Position numbers and translations under genes: made by a program. 64,000 nt of DNA, taken from a virus. The stretch is from the IMG/VR virus record IMGVR_UViG_3300046464_000188, positions 16,391 through 80,390 of that record. One strand, given 5' to 3'. The notes under the pieces are model-generated. The model was given only the letters and a program-made list of their open reading frames with translations. It did no database searches and was not told where the DNA came from. Within the stretch, counting starts at the first letter, position 1. Each line of letters starts with the position of its first letter. Positions 25,482 to 33,247 of the stretch are shown here, piece after piece.

Positions 25482-25930
25482 AATTAGACAATAGTTCTTA
25501 CACAGTCACACCTCCTGATTTAATGTTGACTGAACACGGTGTAAGTGTACTAATAACCAGTACCAATCAAAAGTTAATAACAAAAGTAAAAGATATATTT
25601 GAAAAATATATTGCAACAAGCATTGTATTCTATATACAAAATAAACTAACTAACTCAAATACCCTACCATGGCTATGGAACGTATCAAAAACTTGTGAAT
25701 TTATGATTATTGATCTTGATACCTGTGCAGAAGCAGATATAATTGCAGGATTAATGAAACCAAGAGACGATGAAAAAGTTGTACTGTTTTACAGTGATAA
25801 GTACACTAGAAGAGATACGATAAAACTAATAAACGCAACAGGCGAAAATTTAGTAGTCACTAAGATGGAAGATGTACATAACTATATAAGGTTACAAATG
25901 AACCCAGAGTATTTTGATGAGACCAAATGA
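25478..25930 (+). CDS. hypothetical protein, alpha/beta
   Basis: A 150-aa protein in an ATGA overlap with the membrane protein and a 14-base overlap with clpX. Strands such as HGVSVLITST, EFMIIDLDT and EKVVLFYSD alternate with helices, as in a small Rossmann or receiver-like fold. There is no phospho-acceptor triad of the usual type. Translational coupling to clpX suggests it could be an adaptor or partner of ClpX, but this is only positional. Confidence 0.62.
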   Translation: MKLDNSSYTVTPPDLMLTEHGVSVLITSTNQKLITKVKDIFEKYIATSIVFYIQNKLTNSNTLPWLWNVSKTCEFMIIDLDTCAEADIIAGLMKPRDDEKVVLFYSDKYTRRDTIKLINATGENLVVTKMEDVHNYIRLQMNPEYFDETK

Positions 25931-27128
25931 TATAATCTGCAATTTTTGCGGAAAAGGTAGAAACCAAGTAAAAAAATTATTAGCAGGTGAAAATGCTATG
26001 CACATTTGTTCTGATTGTGTAGAGTTATGTCACGGCATATTACAGAACAATGAAATTAAAATAGAAAATACAATAGAAAAGAAATTTAATCTTCCTACAC
26101 CTAGAGAAATACACAAGCATTTAGATGATTATGTTATAAGTCAAGATAAAGCAAAGAAAACTTTAAGTGTAGCAGTTTATAATCATTATAGAAGAATTAC
26201 ATCAGATACAAAAACAAAATTACAAAAAGGAAATGTGTTTATTGCAGGTCCTACAGGAACTGGTAAAACATTAATGGCACAAACACTAGCCAATCATTTA
26301 GATGTTCCATTTGTTGTAACAGATGCTACAGTTATTACCGAAAGCGGTTATGCAGGAGAAGATGCAGAAGTATTAATACATAAATTATTTCAAGCGGCAG
26401 ATTACAACGTAGAAAGAGCAGAACGTGGTATAATTTATGTTGACGAAATAGATAAAAAAGCAAAACGTAATGACTTTGTAAGTTTAAGTAGAGATGTAAG
26501 TGGTGAAGGAGTTCAGCAAAGTTTATTAAAGCTAATAGAAGGTAGTAAAGTAACAGTACCTAATAAGCCTCAAAGTAATCCAGAAAAAGTAATTGTTGAT
26601 ACAACCAATATATTGTTTATTGTTGGTGGTGCATTTGTTGGTTTAGAAGAAGTAGTTGCTAATAGACTTGGTAAATCAAAAATAGGCTTTAATGGTGAAG
26701 AAGGTCATAAGATAGAAAATTGGACAGAGTACTTACAAACCAAAGACTTGGTAAAGTATGGATTAATACCAGAATTTATTGGTAGGTTTGCAAGTACCAA
26801 CGTATTATCCCATCTAAGCAAAGAAGACTTGGTAAAGATATTAACAGAACCAAAAGATGCTATTGTAGAGCAAATTAAAGAATTATTTTTACTTGACAAA
26901 ATACAAATAGAGTTTAAAATGGAAGCATTGGAAGAGGTAGCAGACATAGCAATAAAAGAAGAAATAGGGGCCAGAGGGTTGCGTAAGATACTTGATGGTG
27001 CATTACTTGAATTACAATATAGGTTACCAGAAATGTCCAGTGAAGGTATAAACAAAATTATTATTACAAAAGATGTTATTTCTAAAAACGCAGAACCCCA
27101 TTACATTAAGAGCACCAATGCAAAATAG
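25917..27128 (+). CDS. clpX: ATP-dependent Clp protease ATPase subunit ClpX
   Basis: 403-aa AAA+ unfoldase, close to full length. Zinc-binding N domain: Cys8 and Cys11 (CNFC), Cys31 and Cys34 (CSDC). Walker A GPTGTGKT (111-118), pore loop GYAGED (144-149; usual GYVG), Walker B GIIYVDEIDK (171-180), and the ClpP-docking tripeptide IGF (256-258) in LGKSKIGFNG. Sensor 2 is EIGARGLRKI. All activity and docking residues are kept. ATG 25917 is preferred to TTG 25914. It overlaps the infC start by 11 bases, tying protein unfolding to translation initiation in one transcript. Confidence 0.95.
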   Translation: MRPNDIICNFCGKGRNQVKKLLAGENAMHICSDCVELCHGILQNNEIKIENTIEKKFNLPTPREIHKHLDDYVISQDKAKKTLSVAVYNHYRRITSDTKTKLQKGNVFIAGPTGTGKTLMAQTLANHLDVPFVVTDATVITESGYAGEDAEVLIHKLFQAADYNVERAERGIIYVDEIDKKAKRNDFVSLSRDVSGEGVQQSLLKLIEGSKVTVPNKPQSNPEKVIVDTTNILFIVGGAFVGLEEVVANRLGKSKIGFNGEEGHKIENWTEYLQTKDLVKYGLIPEFIGRFASTNVLSHLSKEDLVKILTEPKDAIVEQIKELFLLDKIQIEFKMEALEEVADIAIKEEIGARGLRKILDGALLELQYRLPEMSSEGINKIIITKDVISKNAEPHYIKSTNAK

Positions 27129-27639
27129 GAATTTTAGAAGAAGAGATACAAAACCTTTGTATACTGCAAATGAACGTATTAAATTTGCAGAAATACGAGT
27201 TTCCTTTCCAGATGGCGATAGTCAGGTCATGTCTACAAAGGAAGCCTTAGCAAAAGCAAAAGAAATGGAGTTAGATTTAGTACTAATAGCTGAAAAAGCT
27301 CAGCCACCAGTATGCAGAATTATCGCACTCAATAAACATTTGTATGAGCTAAAGCAAAAACAAAAGCTGGCTAAAAAGAAACAACGCGAAAGCATTGTAG
27401 AAATTAAGGAAATACGAATGGGTGTAAACATTGATATCCATGATTTGGAAACAAAAGCTAATATGGCTCGTAAATTCTTAGATAAAAATAACAAACTAAC
27501 AGTTATGGTGACAATGAAAGGCAGAGAACGTGGCAGACCTGAGTCCGCTAAAGAAGTGCTAAATAAGTTTGCAGAAAAACTTAATATCAAATTTGAACAT
27601 ATTAGTGTTCAAAGTCACAGAGTAACTGGAAAAACATAG
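27118..27639 (+). CDS. infC: translation initiation factor IF-3
   Basis: 173 aa, full length compared with about 180 in bacteria. The N domain (TANERIKFAEIRVSFPDG, ALAKAKEMELDLVLIAE, PPVCRII) and C domain (KEIRMGVNIDIHDLETKANM, VMVTMKGRERGRPE) are intact. IF-3 keeps the 30S subunit free and checks the start codon. The start is ATG 27118, inside the end of clpX. A phage-made IF-3 could favour phage mRNAs; many genes here start with GTG or TTG and one may start with ATA. It is followed seven bases on by bS21. Confidence 0.95.
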   Translation: MQNRNFRRRDTKPLYTANERIKFAEIRVSFPDGDSQVMSTKEALAKAKEMELDLVLIAEKAQPPVCRIIALNKHLYELKQKQKLAKKKQRESIVEIKEIRMGVNIDIHDLETKANMARKFLDKNNKLTVMVTMKGRERGRPESAKEVLNKFAEKLNIKFEHISVQSHRVTGKT

Positions 27640-27646
27640 AAAACAT

Positions 27647-27928
27647 ATGGCATATAATAAAAACTATACAAAAAATTGGCAGTCAAATGATAGACGGCCT
27701 ACTAGACGTGACGATCAACCCAAAGTAAAAGGTTTAACTGTTGAAGTTAGAAACGGAAACCTTGAACAAGCTATGAGAAGACTTAAAAAGATGATAGCAA
27801 AAGAAGGTATAATGCAAGAAGTTCGTGACCGTAGACACTTTGTAAGTAACACGGAAAAAAGAATCAAAGCAGAAGCGGCTGGTAAAGCTAGACATCGTAG
27901 ACGAATTGCTATGGACAAACCAAAATAG
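27647..27928 (+). CDS. rpsU: ribosomal protein bS21
   Basis: 93-aa basic protein with the bS21 core (LTVEVRNGNLEQAMRRLKKM, then VRDRRHFVSNTEKR) and a basic N-terminal extension (MAYNKNYTKNWQSNDRRPTR). bS21 sits by the anti-Shine-Dalgarno on the 30S platform and is exchangeable; phage copies are known from marine and huge phages and are thought to steer initiation. Here it follows infC directly, so the two initiation components are made together. Confidence 0.93.
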   Translation: MAYNKNYTKNWQSNDRRPTRRDDQPKVKGLTVEVRNGNLEQAMRRLKKMIAKEGIMQEVRDRRHFVSNTEKRIKAEAAGKARHRRRIAMDKPK

Positions 27929-27931
27929 ATC

Positions 27932-27939
27932 TATAAATA
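27932..27939 (+). promoter_or_regulatory. T4-type late promoter octamer
   Basis: TATAAATA, a perfect match to the T4 late box, 21 bases before the clpS ATG. It suggests that clpS has a late start separate from clpX-infC-rpsU. Confidence 0.65.
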
Positions 27940-27960
27940 TCTTTATAGGAAGGCATAATT

Positions 27961-28263
27961 ATGACAAGAACTCAGACAAGTGATGTAGCAGAGATTACAA
28001 AGTTAAAATCTCCACCTAAGTATTGTGTAATACTACTCAATGACGATTCTACACCTATGGAATTTGTTATTAATATATGCCAAACTATTTTTAATAAAAC
28101 AAAAACAAAAGCAGAAGCTATTACGTTAGAAGTACATAAAAAAGGTAAAGGTGTAGCAGGCACCTATAGCTACGAAGTAGCAGAACAAAAATGCGTAGAA
28201 ACTGTAACAGAAGCCAGAAGAAATGGTTTTCCTTTAGATGTTACATTAGAAAAAACAGAGTAA
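27961..28263 (+). CDS. clpS: Clp protease adaptor ClpS
   Basis: 100-aa adaptor that brings N-end-rule substrates to ClpA. The core YCVILLNDDSTPMEFV contains the Asn27-Asp28-Asp29 pocket and Met33; His59 in LEVHKKGKGVAG completes the N-degron site, and the AEQKC...AR helix is in place. Everything needed for binding seems intact. ClpS works only with ClpA, and ClpA is encoded 22 kb downstream, so the pair has been kept together in the genome though not in one operon. ATG follows AGGAAGG. Confidence 0.93.
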   Translation: MTRTQTSDVAEITKLKSPPKYCVILLNDDSTPMEFVINICQTIFNKTKTKAEAITLEVHKKGKGVAGTYSYEVAEQKCVETVTEARRNGFPLDVTLEKTE

Positions 28264-28274
28264 GTTAAACAAAT

Positions 28275-28844
28275 ATGAAAATAGCAATCACGCAACGTGT
28301 GATTGACTTTCGAAACGGTCCATATGACAGCATAGATCACGGATTTTATGATATGTTCAATGGACATACTTTACGGCCTATTCCAAATCACTTAGATCAT
28401 TATCAAACAGATTTAATAGTCAGTAGCGATATTATAGTGTTCACAGGTGGCAATAGCATGATACCCGGAAATTGGCAGTACAATGAAAATAGATTAAGAG
28501 TCGAAAAGCACACGTTAGATTTAGCAAGACTGTACAACAAACCTATTTTAGGAATAAGTAGAGGTTGCCAATTCTTAACTACTAGCCTAGGAGGCAGTAT
28601 TAAAGAAAATGGTAGACATACTCACGATCATATCGTATATTATAATGATAGTGAAGTTAAAGTTTGTAGTAGGCACGAAGAAGTATTAGATAAGATACCT
28701 GCAGGTGCCACTTGTTTAGCTACAGATGAAGATGGTAATTGCGAAAGTTGGAAGTTAGATAACATTATAACAGTATTATGGCACCCAGAAAGAATGAATA
28801 CACATTGGTTACCATATGAAGCATACGGAATATTAGGAATATAA
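28275..28844 (+). CDS. class I glutamine amidotransferase-like (peptidase C26) protein with Ser in place of the Cys nucleophile
   Basis: 189 aa. The family nucleophile elbow, normally GICRGxQ, reads GISRGCQ: Ser stands where Cys is expected and a Cys appears three residues later. The C-terminal VLWHPER (His-x-Glu of the triad) and a FTGGNSMIPG loop are kept. It is either a serine-type variant or a binding protein without hydrolysis. The fold is strongly supported; the reaction is not. It could act on gamma-glutamyl compounds. It precedes a membrane protein and a cytidylyltransferase. Confidence 0.75.
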   Translation: MKIAITQRVIDFRNGPYDSIDHGFYDMFNGHTLRPIPNHLDHYQTDLIVSSDIIVFTGGNSMIPGNWQYNENRLRVEKHTLDLARLYNKPILGISRGCQFLTTSLGGSIKENGRHTHDHIVYYNDSEVKVCSRHEEVLDKIPAGATCLATDEDGNCESWKLDNIITVLWHPERMNTHWLPYEAYGILGI

Positions 28845-29120
28845 ATGACAAAAATATTAAATTTTTTTAAAGAAAGCTATGCTAAAGATAGGCTAGCCTT
28901 TTATGCAGAAATAGTAGAGACAACAGTTCTCATTATGGCAAGTGCAATATTAAGTTTTACAATACTTGACCCTGCTACAGAAATTTTTATTCCATTATAT
29001 TTGGTAGGTAGTATACTTGCAGTATTCAGTACATACAGACGTGGTAGTAGTGCAGTTGTACTATGTACGTGGTTTACTCTAATGAACGGCTGGGCTTTTA
29101 TACAGTTGTTTATATTATAA
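28845..29120 (+). CDS. small membrane protein, three helices
   Basis: 91 aa with hydrophobic segments VETTVLIMASAILSFTI, IFIPLYLVGSILAVFS and AVVLCTWFTLMNGWAFIQLF, and a YRRGSS loop. The size and layout are like the 11921 protein and other mini-PnuC/YgjV-like proteins of marine phages. It begins directly at the previous stop. Function unknown. Confidence 0.68.
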   Translation: MTKILNFFKESYAKDRLAFYAEIVETTVLIMASAILSFTILDPATEIFIPLYLVGSILAVFSTYRRGSSAVVLCTWFTLMNGWAFIQLFIL

Positions 29121-29131
29121 GGATTATTTAA

Positions 29132-29560
29132 ATGAAAATAGGATTTACTTGTTCAACATTTGATTTACTACACGCCGGGCATATTGCTATGTTGCGAGAA
29201 GCTAAGGCACAATGTGATTATTTAATAGTAGGACTACAAACAGATCCTACAATAAGTAGACCAACAAAGAATTCACCTATACAAACAGTAGTAGAAAGAT
29301 ATACACAATTAAAAGCAGTAGGGTATGTAGATGAAATAATTCCATATACTACTGAACAAGATTTAGAAGATATACTTTCTATGTATAATATTAATGTACG
29401 AGTATTAGGTGAAGAATATAAAGAAAAAGATTTTACAGGAAAAGATATCTGTAAACAGAGAGATATTTCTCTATACTTTAATAAACGAGACCATAGATTC
29501 AGTTCAACAGAATTGAGGCAACGGGTTAACACAAAGGAAATGAAAAATGAGAGTGCGTGA
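29132..29560 (+). CDS. cytidylyltransferase-family protein (glycerol-3-phosphate type)
   Basis: 142-aa nucleotidyltransferase with the HxGH motif (HAGH, residues 14-17) after FTCSTFDLL, a LIVGLQTDP strand, a QTVVERYTQL helix and the FSSTELRQRV block near the end, which corresponds to the RTxGIST motif. It would join CTP to glycerol-3-phosphate or a similar small phosphate and release CDP-alcohol. In this context it may serve capsule or teichoic-type modification of the surface, along with the sulfotransferase-like proteins, but the substrate is inferred. Confidence 0.85.
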   Translation: MKIGFTCSTFDLLHAGHIAMLREAKAQCDYLIVGLQTDPTISRPTKNSPIQTVVERYTQLKAVGYVDEIIPYTTEQDLEDILSMYNINVRVLGEEYKEKDFTGKDICKQRDISLYFNKRDHRFSSTELRQRVNTKEMKNESA

Positions 29561-30668
29561 AGAAGTTAAACTAAATTTTGAAGATGTATTAATGGAACCA
29601 AAACGTTCTACACTATCAAGTAGACGTGATGTACAAATGACTAGAAAGTTTACATTCCGAAACTCTGGTAAAGTGATTGACTTCTGCCCTATATTTGCTA
29701 GTAATATGGATGGTGTAGGTACGTTTGAAGTTGCTAAAGTATTACAAGAACACAAAATGATGACTGTAATTACAAAAAGTACAACACTAGATGAATGGAA
29801 AGCGGCCGCAGGTACAGGTTTACGTTTACAGAGTGTAAGTGTATGTACAGGAACAAATCGTATGTACGATCCAGACGCAGAAGATTATTCCAATATGCAG
29901 GCAGTATTAAAATCATTTCCTGATGTAAAAATGATTACTGTTGATGTTGCCAATGCTTATCACGAGAATTTTGTAGACTTTATTAAAATGGTAAGAGAAG
30001 AATATCCAGATAAAGTTATTGTAGCAGGCAACGTAGTAACTCCAGAAATGGTAGAAGAACTAATTATAAATGGTGCTGACGTAGTTAAAATTGGTATTGG
30101 GCCTGGATCAGTATGTACTACAAGAACAATGACAGGTATTGGAGTACCACAGTTTTCAGCTATATTAGAATGTGCAGATGCGGCAAATGGCGTTGATGGA
30201 CATATTATGGCAGATGGTGGTTGTGTACATCCAGGAGATATTGCTAAAGCACTTGGCGGTGGAGCTCATATGGTAATGATTGGTGGAATGTTAGCTGGTC
30301 ATAAAGAAGGTGGTGGTAATATTATTACTAAACATACTGCTACTGGTGGAGCTCATAAGCTAGATAATGGAACATATGTTCCACACTTTGAAGAACAACA
30401 GTTTGTTGAGTTTTATGGTATGAGCTCAGATCGTGCTAGAGAGAAACATGGCAAACGAAAAGATGGCTATAGAGGGAATGAAGGTAGACATATTGTTATG
30501 CCTTATAGAGGACCTATTAACGATACAGTAGAAAACATACTAGGTGGAGTTAGATCTGCGGCTACTTACATTGGAGCAAGGCGTTTAAAAGATATGCCAA
30601 AATGTGCAACATTTGTAAGAACGCATAATGTCATCAACAGAACTTACGAACAATTCACTGTAAAATAA
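29547..30668 (+). CDS. guaC: GMP reductase
   Basis: 373-aa TIM-barrel enzyme of the IMPDH/GMPR family, without a CBS domain. The catalytic loop KIGIGPGSVCTTRTMTGIG has Cys190, and the active-site Thr follows. ADGGCVHPGDIAKALGGGAH and GGMLAGHKE bind phosphate and ring. The C-terminal part (ILGGVRSAATYIGARRLKD) is that of GMP reductase and not IMPDH. It converts GMP to IMP with NADPH, which rebalances purines for an AT-rich phage genome. It starts inside the previous gene by 14 bases. Confidence 0.92.
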   Translation: MRVREEVKLNFEDVLMEPKRSTLSSRRDVQMTRKFTFRNSGKVIDFCPIFASNMDGVGTFEVAKVLQEHKMMTVITKSTTLDEWKAAAGTGLRLQSVSVCTGTNRMYDPDAEDYSNMQAVLKSFPDVKMITVDVANAYHENFVDFIKMVREEYPDKVIVAGNVVTPEMVEELIINGADVVKIGIGPGSVCTTRTMTGIGVPQFSAILECADAANGVDGHIMADGGCVHPGDIAKALGGGAHMVMIGGMLAGHKEGGGNIITKHTATGGAHKLDNGTYVPHFEEQQFVEFYGMSSDRAREKHGKRKDGYRGNEGRHIVMPYRGPINDTVENILGGVRSAATYIGARRLKDMPKCATFVRTHNVINRTYEQFTVK

Positions 30669-30908
30669 TTGTTGCTCAAATAGCATAACAGCCTTGCACA
30701 CAGGCATTGCTAAATAGACTGCATTTTTTGCATGGCGATGATAAATAAAAGTGAATACAAAAAAGCGACCTCAGCTTTTAAAAAATGAGAAGGCACTAGG
30801 GAAAGACCAGGGCGTGCCGACGCCTCAAAACCGACTGACACCGGAAAAGACTGGAACAAATGGATGCTTTCCCGAGAACGTATCCCAAACATATAATGGA
30901 GTAATAAG
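30669..30908 (+). other. non-coding stretch with possible structured RNA
   Basis: 240 bases without a gene. The first part has a GCCT-AGGC hairpin (about 30691-30706) and GATAAATA at 30740-30747, a late-promoter match. From about 30765 to 30880 the base composition becomes clearly less AT-rich than the surroundings. GGCAC/GTGCC and GGCGT/ACGCC can pair (about 30793-30827), and a GGAAAG...CTTTCCC pair is possible. This looks like a folded RNA of about 110 bases; no known family is recognised. Confidence 0.45.
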
Positions 30909-31142
30909 ATGACTCGAACTTTGAGTGCTCTTGTAACGGCTATTTCTGATGTTTTTGTTACCAAACACAAGTCATCAGATGCAGACTTACTACTATGGGC
31001 AAAAACAGAATATGGTAATGACTGGCGTTATGCCTTTCAATGGATGAAAGATAACCCAGGTGCGGTACCATTTAAAACACCAGCCGTAATAAAAACAGCG
31101 ATTAAAAAGGATATAACAAATGATGAATACTTTGGCGTCTAA
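30909..31142 (+). CDS. hypothetical protein, 77 aa
   Basis: ATG follows GGAGTAATAAG. Helical N terminus (TLSALVTAISDVFVTKHKSS), then LLLWAKTEYGNDWRYAFQWM with several aromatic residues. It is the first of four overlapping short genes (30909, 31120, 31292, 31426). Function unknown. Confidence 0.62.
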   Translation: MTRTLSALVTAISDVFVTKHKSSDADLLLWAKTEYGNDWRYAFQWMKDNPGAVPFKTPAVIKTAIKKDITNDEYFGV

Positions 31143-31308
31143 TTATTGTGCTATGTGCGATGCAGTAGCAGAATGGACAAAAAACTTTTTTGCAAGGTTA
31201 ATTGAAACCTTCGAAACAATTGGCAGAGCAAGAGCGGCGGCTGAATTATCAAGACAAGGTTACTATAAAGAAGCAAAGGCGTTACTATCAGATGATACAA
31301 GCAATTAA
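31120..31308 (+). CDS. DUF1127-like small protein
   Basis: 62 aa, overlapping the previous gene by 23 bases. The C-terminal half (FETIGRARAAAELSRQGYYK) resembles DUF1127, short Arg-rich proteins frequent in alphaproteobacteria that take part in RNA turnover and phosphate or stress responses. Such a protein in a phage supports an alphaproteobacterial host. The similarity is by eye. Confidence 0.6.
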   Translation: MMNTLASNYCAMCDAVAEWTKNFFARLIETFETIGRARAAAELSRQGYYKEAKALLSDDTSN

Positions 31309-31426
31309 GAAATTTTTTAGAAATATCACTATGTCTGAAAGTGAACGTTATCTAGCAAATTCAGTAGATTTAGTTGACCTCGAAAGAAGACAACGAAAGC
31401 TACAAACTAGAGGATTTAGAGTATAA
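31292..31426 (+). CDS. DUF3563-like small protein
   Basis: 44 aa from ATG 31292, overlapping the DUF1127-like gene by 17 bases. The core SESERYLANSVDLVDLERRQ is the signature of DUF3563-type proteins of proteobacteria (YL..S.DL.DLERR). Stop and next start share bases (TAATG). Function unknown in hosts too. Confidence 0.62.
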   Translation: MIQAIKKFFRNITMSESERYLANSVDLVDLERRQRKLQTRGFRV

Positions 31427-31470
31427 TGTGGCCATACACAGAAGAAGAAAACGACTTTTTAAGTAAATAA
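31426..31470 (+). CDS. microprotein, 14 aa (MWPYTEEENDFLSK)
   Basis: ATG 31426 shares a base with the upstream stop, the same coupling style as its neighbours, and the frame ends at TAA 31468. A very short MWP-[YF]-[ST]-EEE type peptide of this kind is a repeated feature of alphaproteobacterial and marine phage genomes as I recall it. Support is limited because of the length. Confidence 0.45.
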   Translation: MWPYTEEENDFLSK

Positions 31471-31515
31471 TACCCTTGCTCATAAACTATAGTGTTAACT
31501 AGCATAAATAGTTAT

Positions 31516-32487
31516 ATGAGCAAGGTACACCTATTATCACAAGTCATCACTAATCTGCAACAACAAACTAGTCAACAAGACAAGTATGACTTATTGTGTC
31601 AATACGAAAAAGAAGCTATCTTAAAAAGAGTGATAAGCATAGCATACAATCCTTGGATTAATCTTGAAATGCAAAACTTTGAACCTAAAAGAATGGGTAA
31701 AAAGTTTGGTATGAGTATACCTAAATTCTTACATATCATTGATGATATTGTTGACGATAAATTTACACAAAAAGAAAAAGAATTTTCTTGTCAAATGGCA
31801 ATGATGCATATAAACATTACAGAAGCACCACTTTTTATAAAGCTAATTAGACAAGATTTAGATTTAGGATTAACAAGCGAAACTATTAACAAAGTTTGGC
31901 CTGGACTTATAATGAGTTATCCTATAAGTTACCCAGGTGCAGGAGATTATAAAACGTTTAATCAGTTTCCAGCGGCAGTACAGCCCATTAGTAGAGGACT
32001 AAGAGTAAACATAATAATTCACAAAAACAAAGTTTCATATAAGGACAAATCAGGCCAGGACATAGAAGGTTGGAATATATATGACAAACAGTTTATTAAT
32101 CTTGCACAAGGTAACAATACAGTATTTGACGGTCACGCAGTAGTAACAAAAGACGTAGAAATAATTGAAACAGATAATCAAAAAGTATTAGAAGCAGATC
32201 CTAAAGATATTAGATTTATGTTGTGGGATGTAATTAGATATGATGGATTTATAAAAGGTGAAGATACTAGAGTTGGTTATAACTGGCGTCATAATGGAAT
32301 AGAACATATGCAGATATTAGCAATAGATAAAAATAAAAATCCTTGTTATGATTTGTTACGTGCTGATTTAGTTGGCAGTCAAGAACAGTTAGAAATGTCA
32401 GTTAAGAAAATAAAATCTTGTGTTGTTAAAGCATTAGACGGTACTTGGAAACAAGGTATAGATAATTCGCAAATTATTATTAATTAA
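31516..32487 (+). CDS. degenerate T4 gp30-type DNA ligase homologue (catalytic lysine lost)
   Basis: 323 aa from ATG 31516. The N-terminal part follows T4 DNA ligase block by block: AILKRVISIAYNPW, KKFGMSIP, then IRQDLDLGLTSETINKVWPG and LI. At motif I, T4 has FPAFAQLKADGAR, while here FPAAVQPISRGLR stands in the same place: the Lys nucleophile (K159 in T4) is Ile158 and the Asp is Arg160. Motif III DGE is DGH. Motif IIIa (FMLWDVI) is kept, motif IV loses its Glu (IKSCVVKALDGTW), and motif V is absent. It is a pseudoenzyme or a decaying gene; the active ligase is at 18419. Confidence 0.78.
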   Translation: MSKVHLLSQVITNLQQQTSQQDKYDLLCQYEKEAILKRVISIAYNPWINLEMQNFEPKRMGKKFGMSIPKFLHIIDDIVDDKFTQKEKEFSCQMAMMHINITEAPLFIKLIRQDLDLGLTSETINKVWPGLIMSYPISYPGAGDYKTFNQFPAAVQPISRGLRVNIIIHKNKVSYKDKSGQDIEGWNIYDKQFINLAQGNNTVFDGHAVVTKDVEIIETDNQKVLEADPKDIRFMLWDVIRYDGFIKGEDTRVGYNWRHNGIEHMQILAIDKNKNPCYDLLRADLVGSQEQLEMSVKKIKSCVVKALDGTWKQGIDNSQIIIN

Positions 32488-33247
32488 TTCTGCCAACAAT
32501 TCTTTTAATATATTTTGATCCTAGATGATCATACAGTCCATCAAATAATTGAAATTTACTCCAGGCTTTCATTTTGCCTTTTCCTTTATCAAGGAATCTT
32601 TGAAACCAAGTCATATTAGTTTTAATCTTCATATCATATGTCATGTAGTATAATTTACCTACGTGTGAGTAGTATCCAAATGGTGGTACTTGACAAACTA
32701 TATCATTATTATTAACAAAACGATATGCTTCTATGTTTTCAAATTGTTTACCCCATTCTCTATCTCCTACACGTGGACTTCCGTAAGTGTAAAGAACTAC
32801 ATTTTTATATCCTAGTTCAACTAATCTACTTATTACAATAGTAGCCATTGCGGCTCCTAAACTATGCCCGGTAATAACAAACTTATCTTTTTTCTTTTTA
32901 GTCTTTAACCATTTTGTAATAGTAGGCCAAAGTTTATCAACTTCACCTTTAAACCCAGAATGAACATTTCCCTCTGTTTCACTATCTGCTGGCCATGCTT
33001 TAATATCTGCTAAGATGTCCTTAAATGATGTAGGTTCAGTTCCTCTAAATGCTAACACATTATAATATGGTGTAGATATTCCATAACCTTGTGCATTGTC
33101 TACTTCAAAGTATTTTATTTTTTTAAATTTTAGATTTTGTTCTTTTAGATAGTTTTCTAAAACAGCATGGTCCTCGTAGGCATATTCACATATGTTGGCA
33201 CATATTTCTGAAAACATCCAATCTATATTATTTTTCTGGGTGCTCAA
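32480..33247 (-). CDS. class 3 lipase-like alpha/beta hydrolase
   Basis: 255 aa. Nucleophile elbow FVITGHSLGAAMA with Ser129; VLAFRGTEP is the oxyanion strand; Asp182 in FVNNNDIVCQVPP; the His is in YSHVGKLYY or, more likely, FDGLYDHLGSKYI. These are the class 3 (triacylglycerol/phospholipase) signatures. There is no signal peptide, so it acts in the cytoplasm or at the inner membrane face, perhaps at lysis. It starts with TTG 33247, eight bases after GGAG; it overlaps the MscS-like gene by 20 bases and meets the ligase homologue tail to tail. Confidence 0.85.
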   Translation of the reverse strand: MSTQKNNIDWMFSEICANICEYAYEDHAVLENYLKEQNLKFKKIKYFEVDNAQGYGISTPYYNVLAFRGTEPTSFKDILADIKAWPADSETEGNVHSGFKGEVDKLWPTITKWLKTKKKKDKFVITGHSLGAAMATIVISRLVELGYKNVVLYTYGSPRVGDREWGKQFENIEAYRFVNNNDIVCQVPPFGYYSHVGKLYYMTYDMKIKTNMTWFQRFLDKGKGKMKAWSKFQLFDGLYDHLGSKYIKRIVGRIN

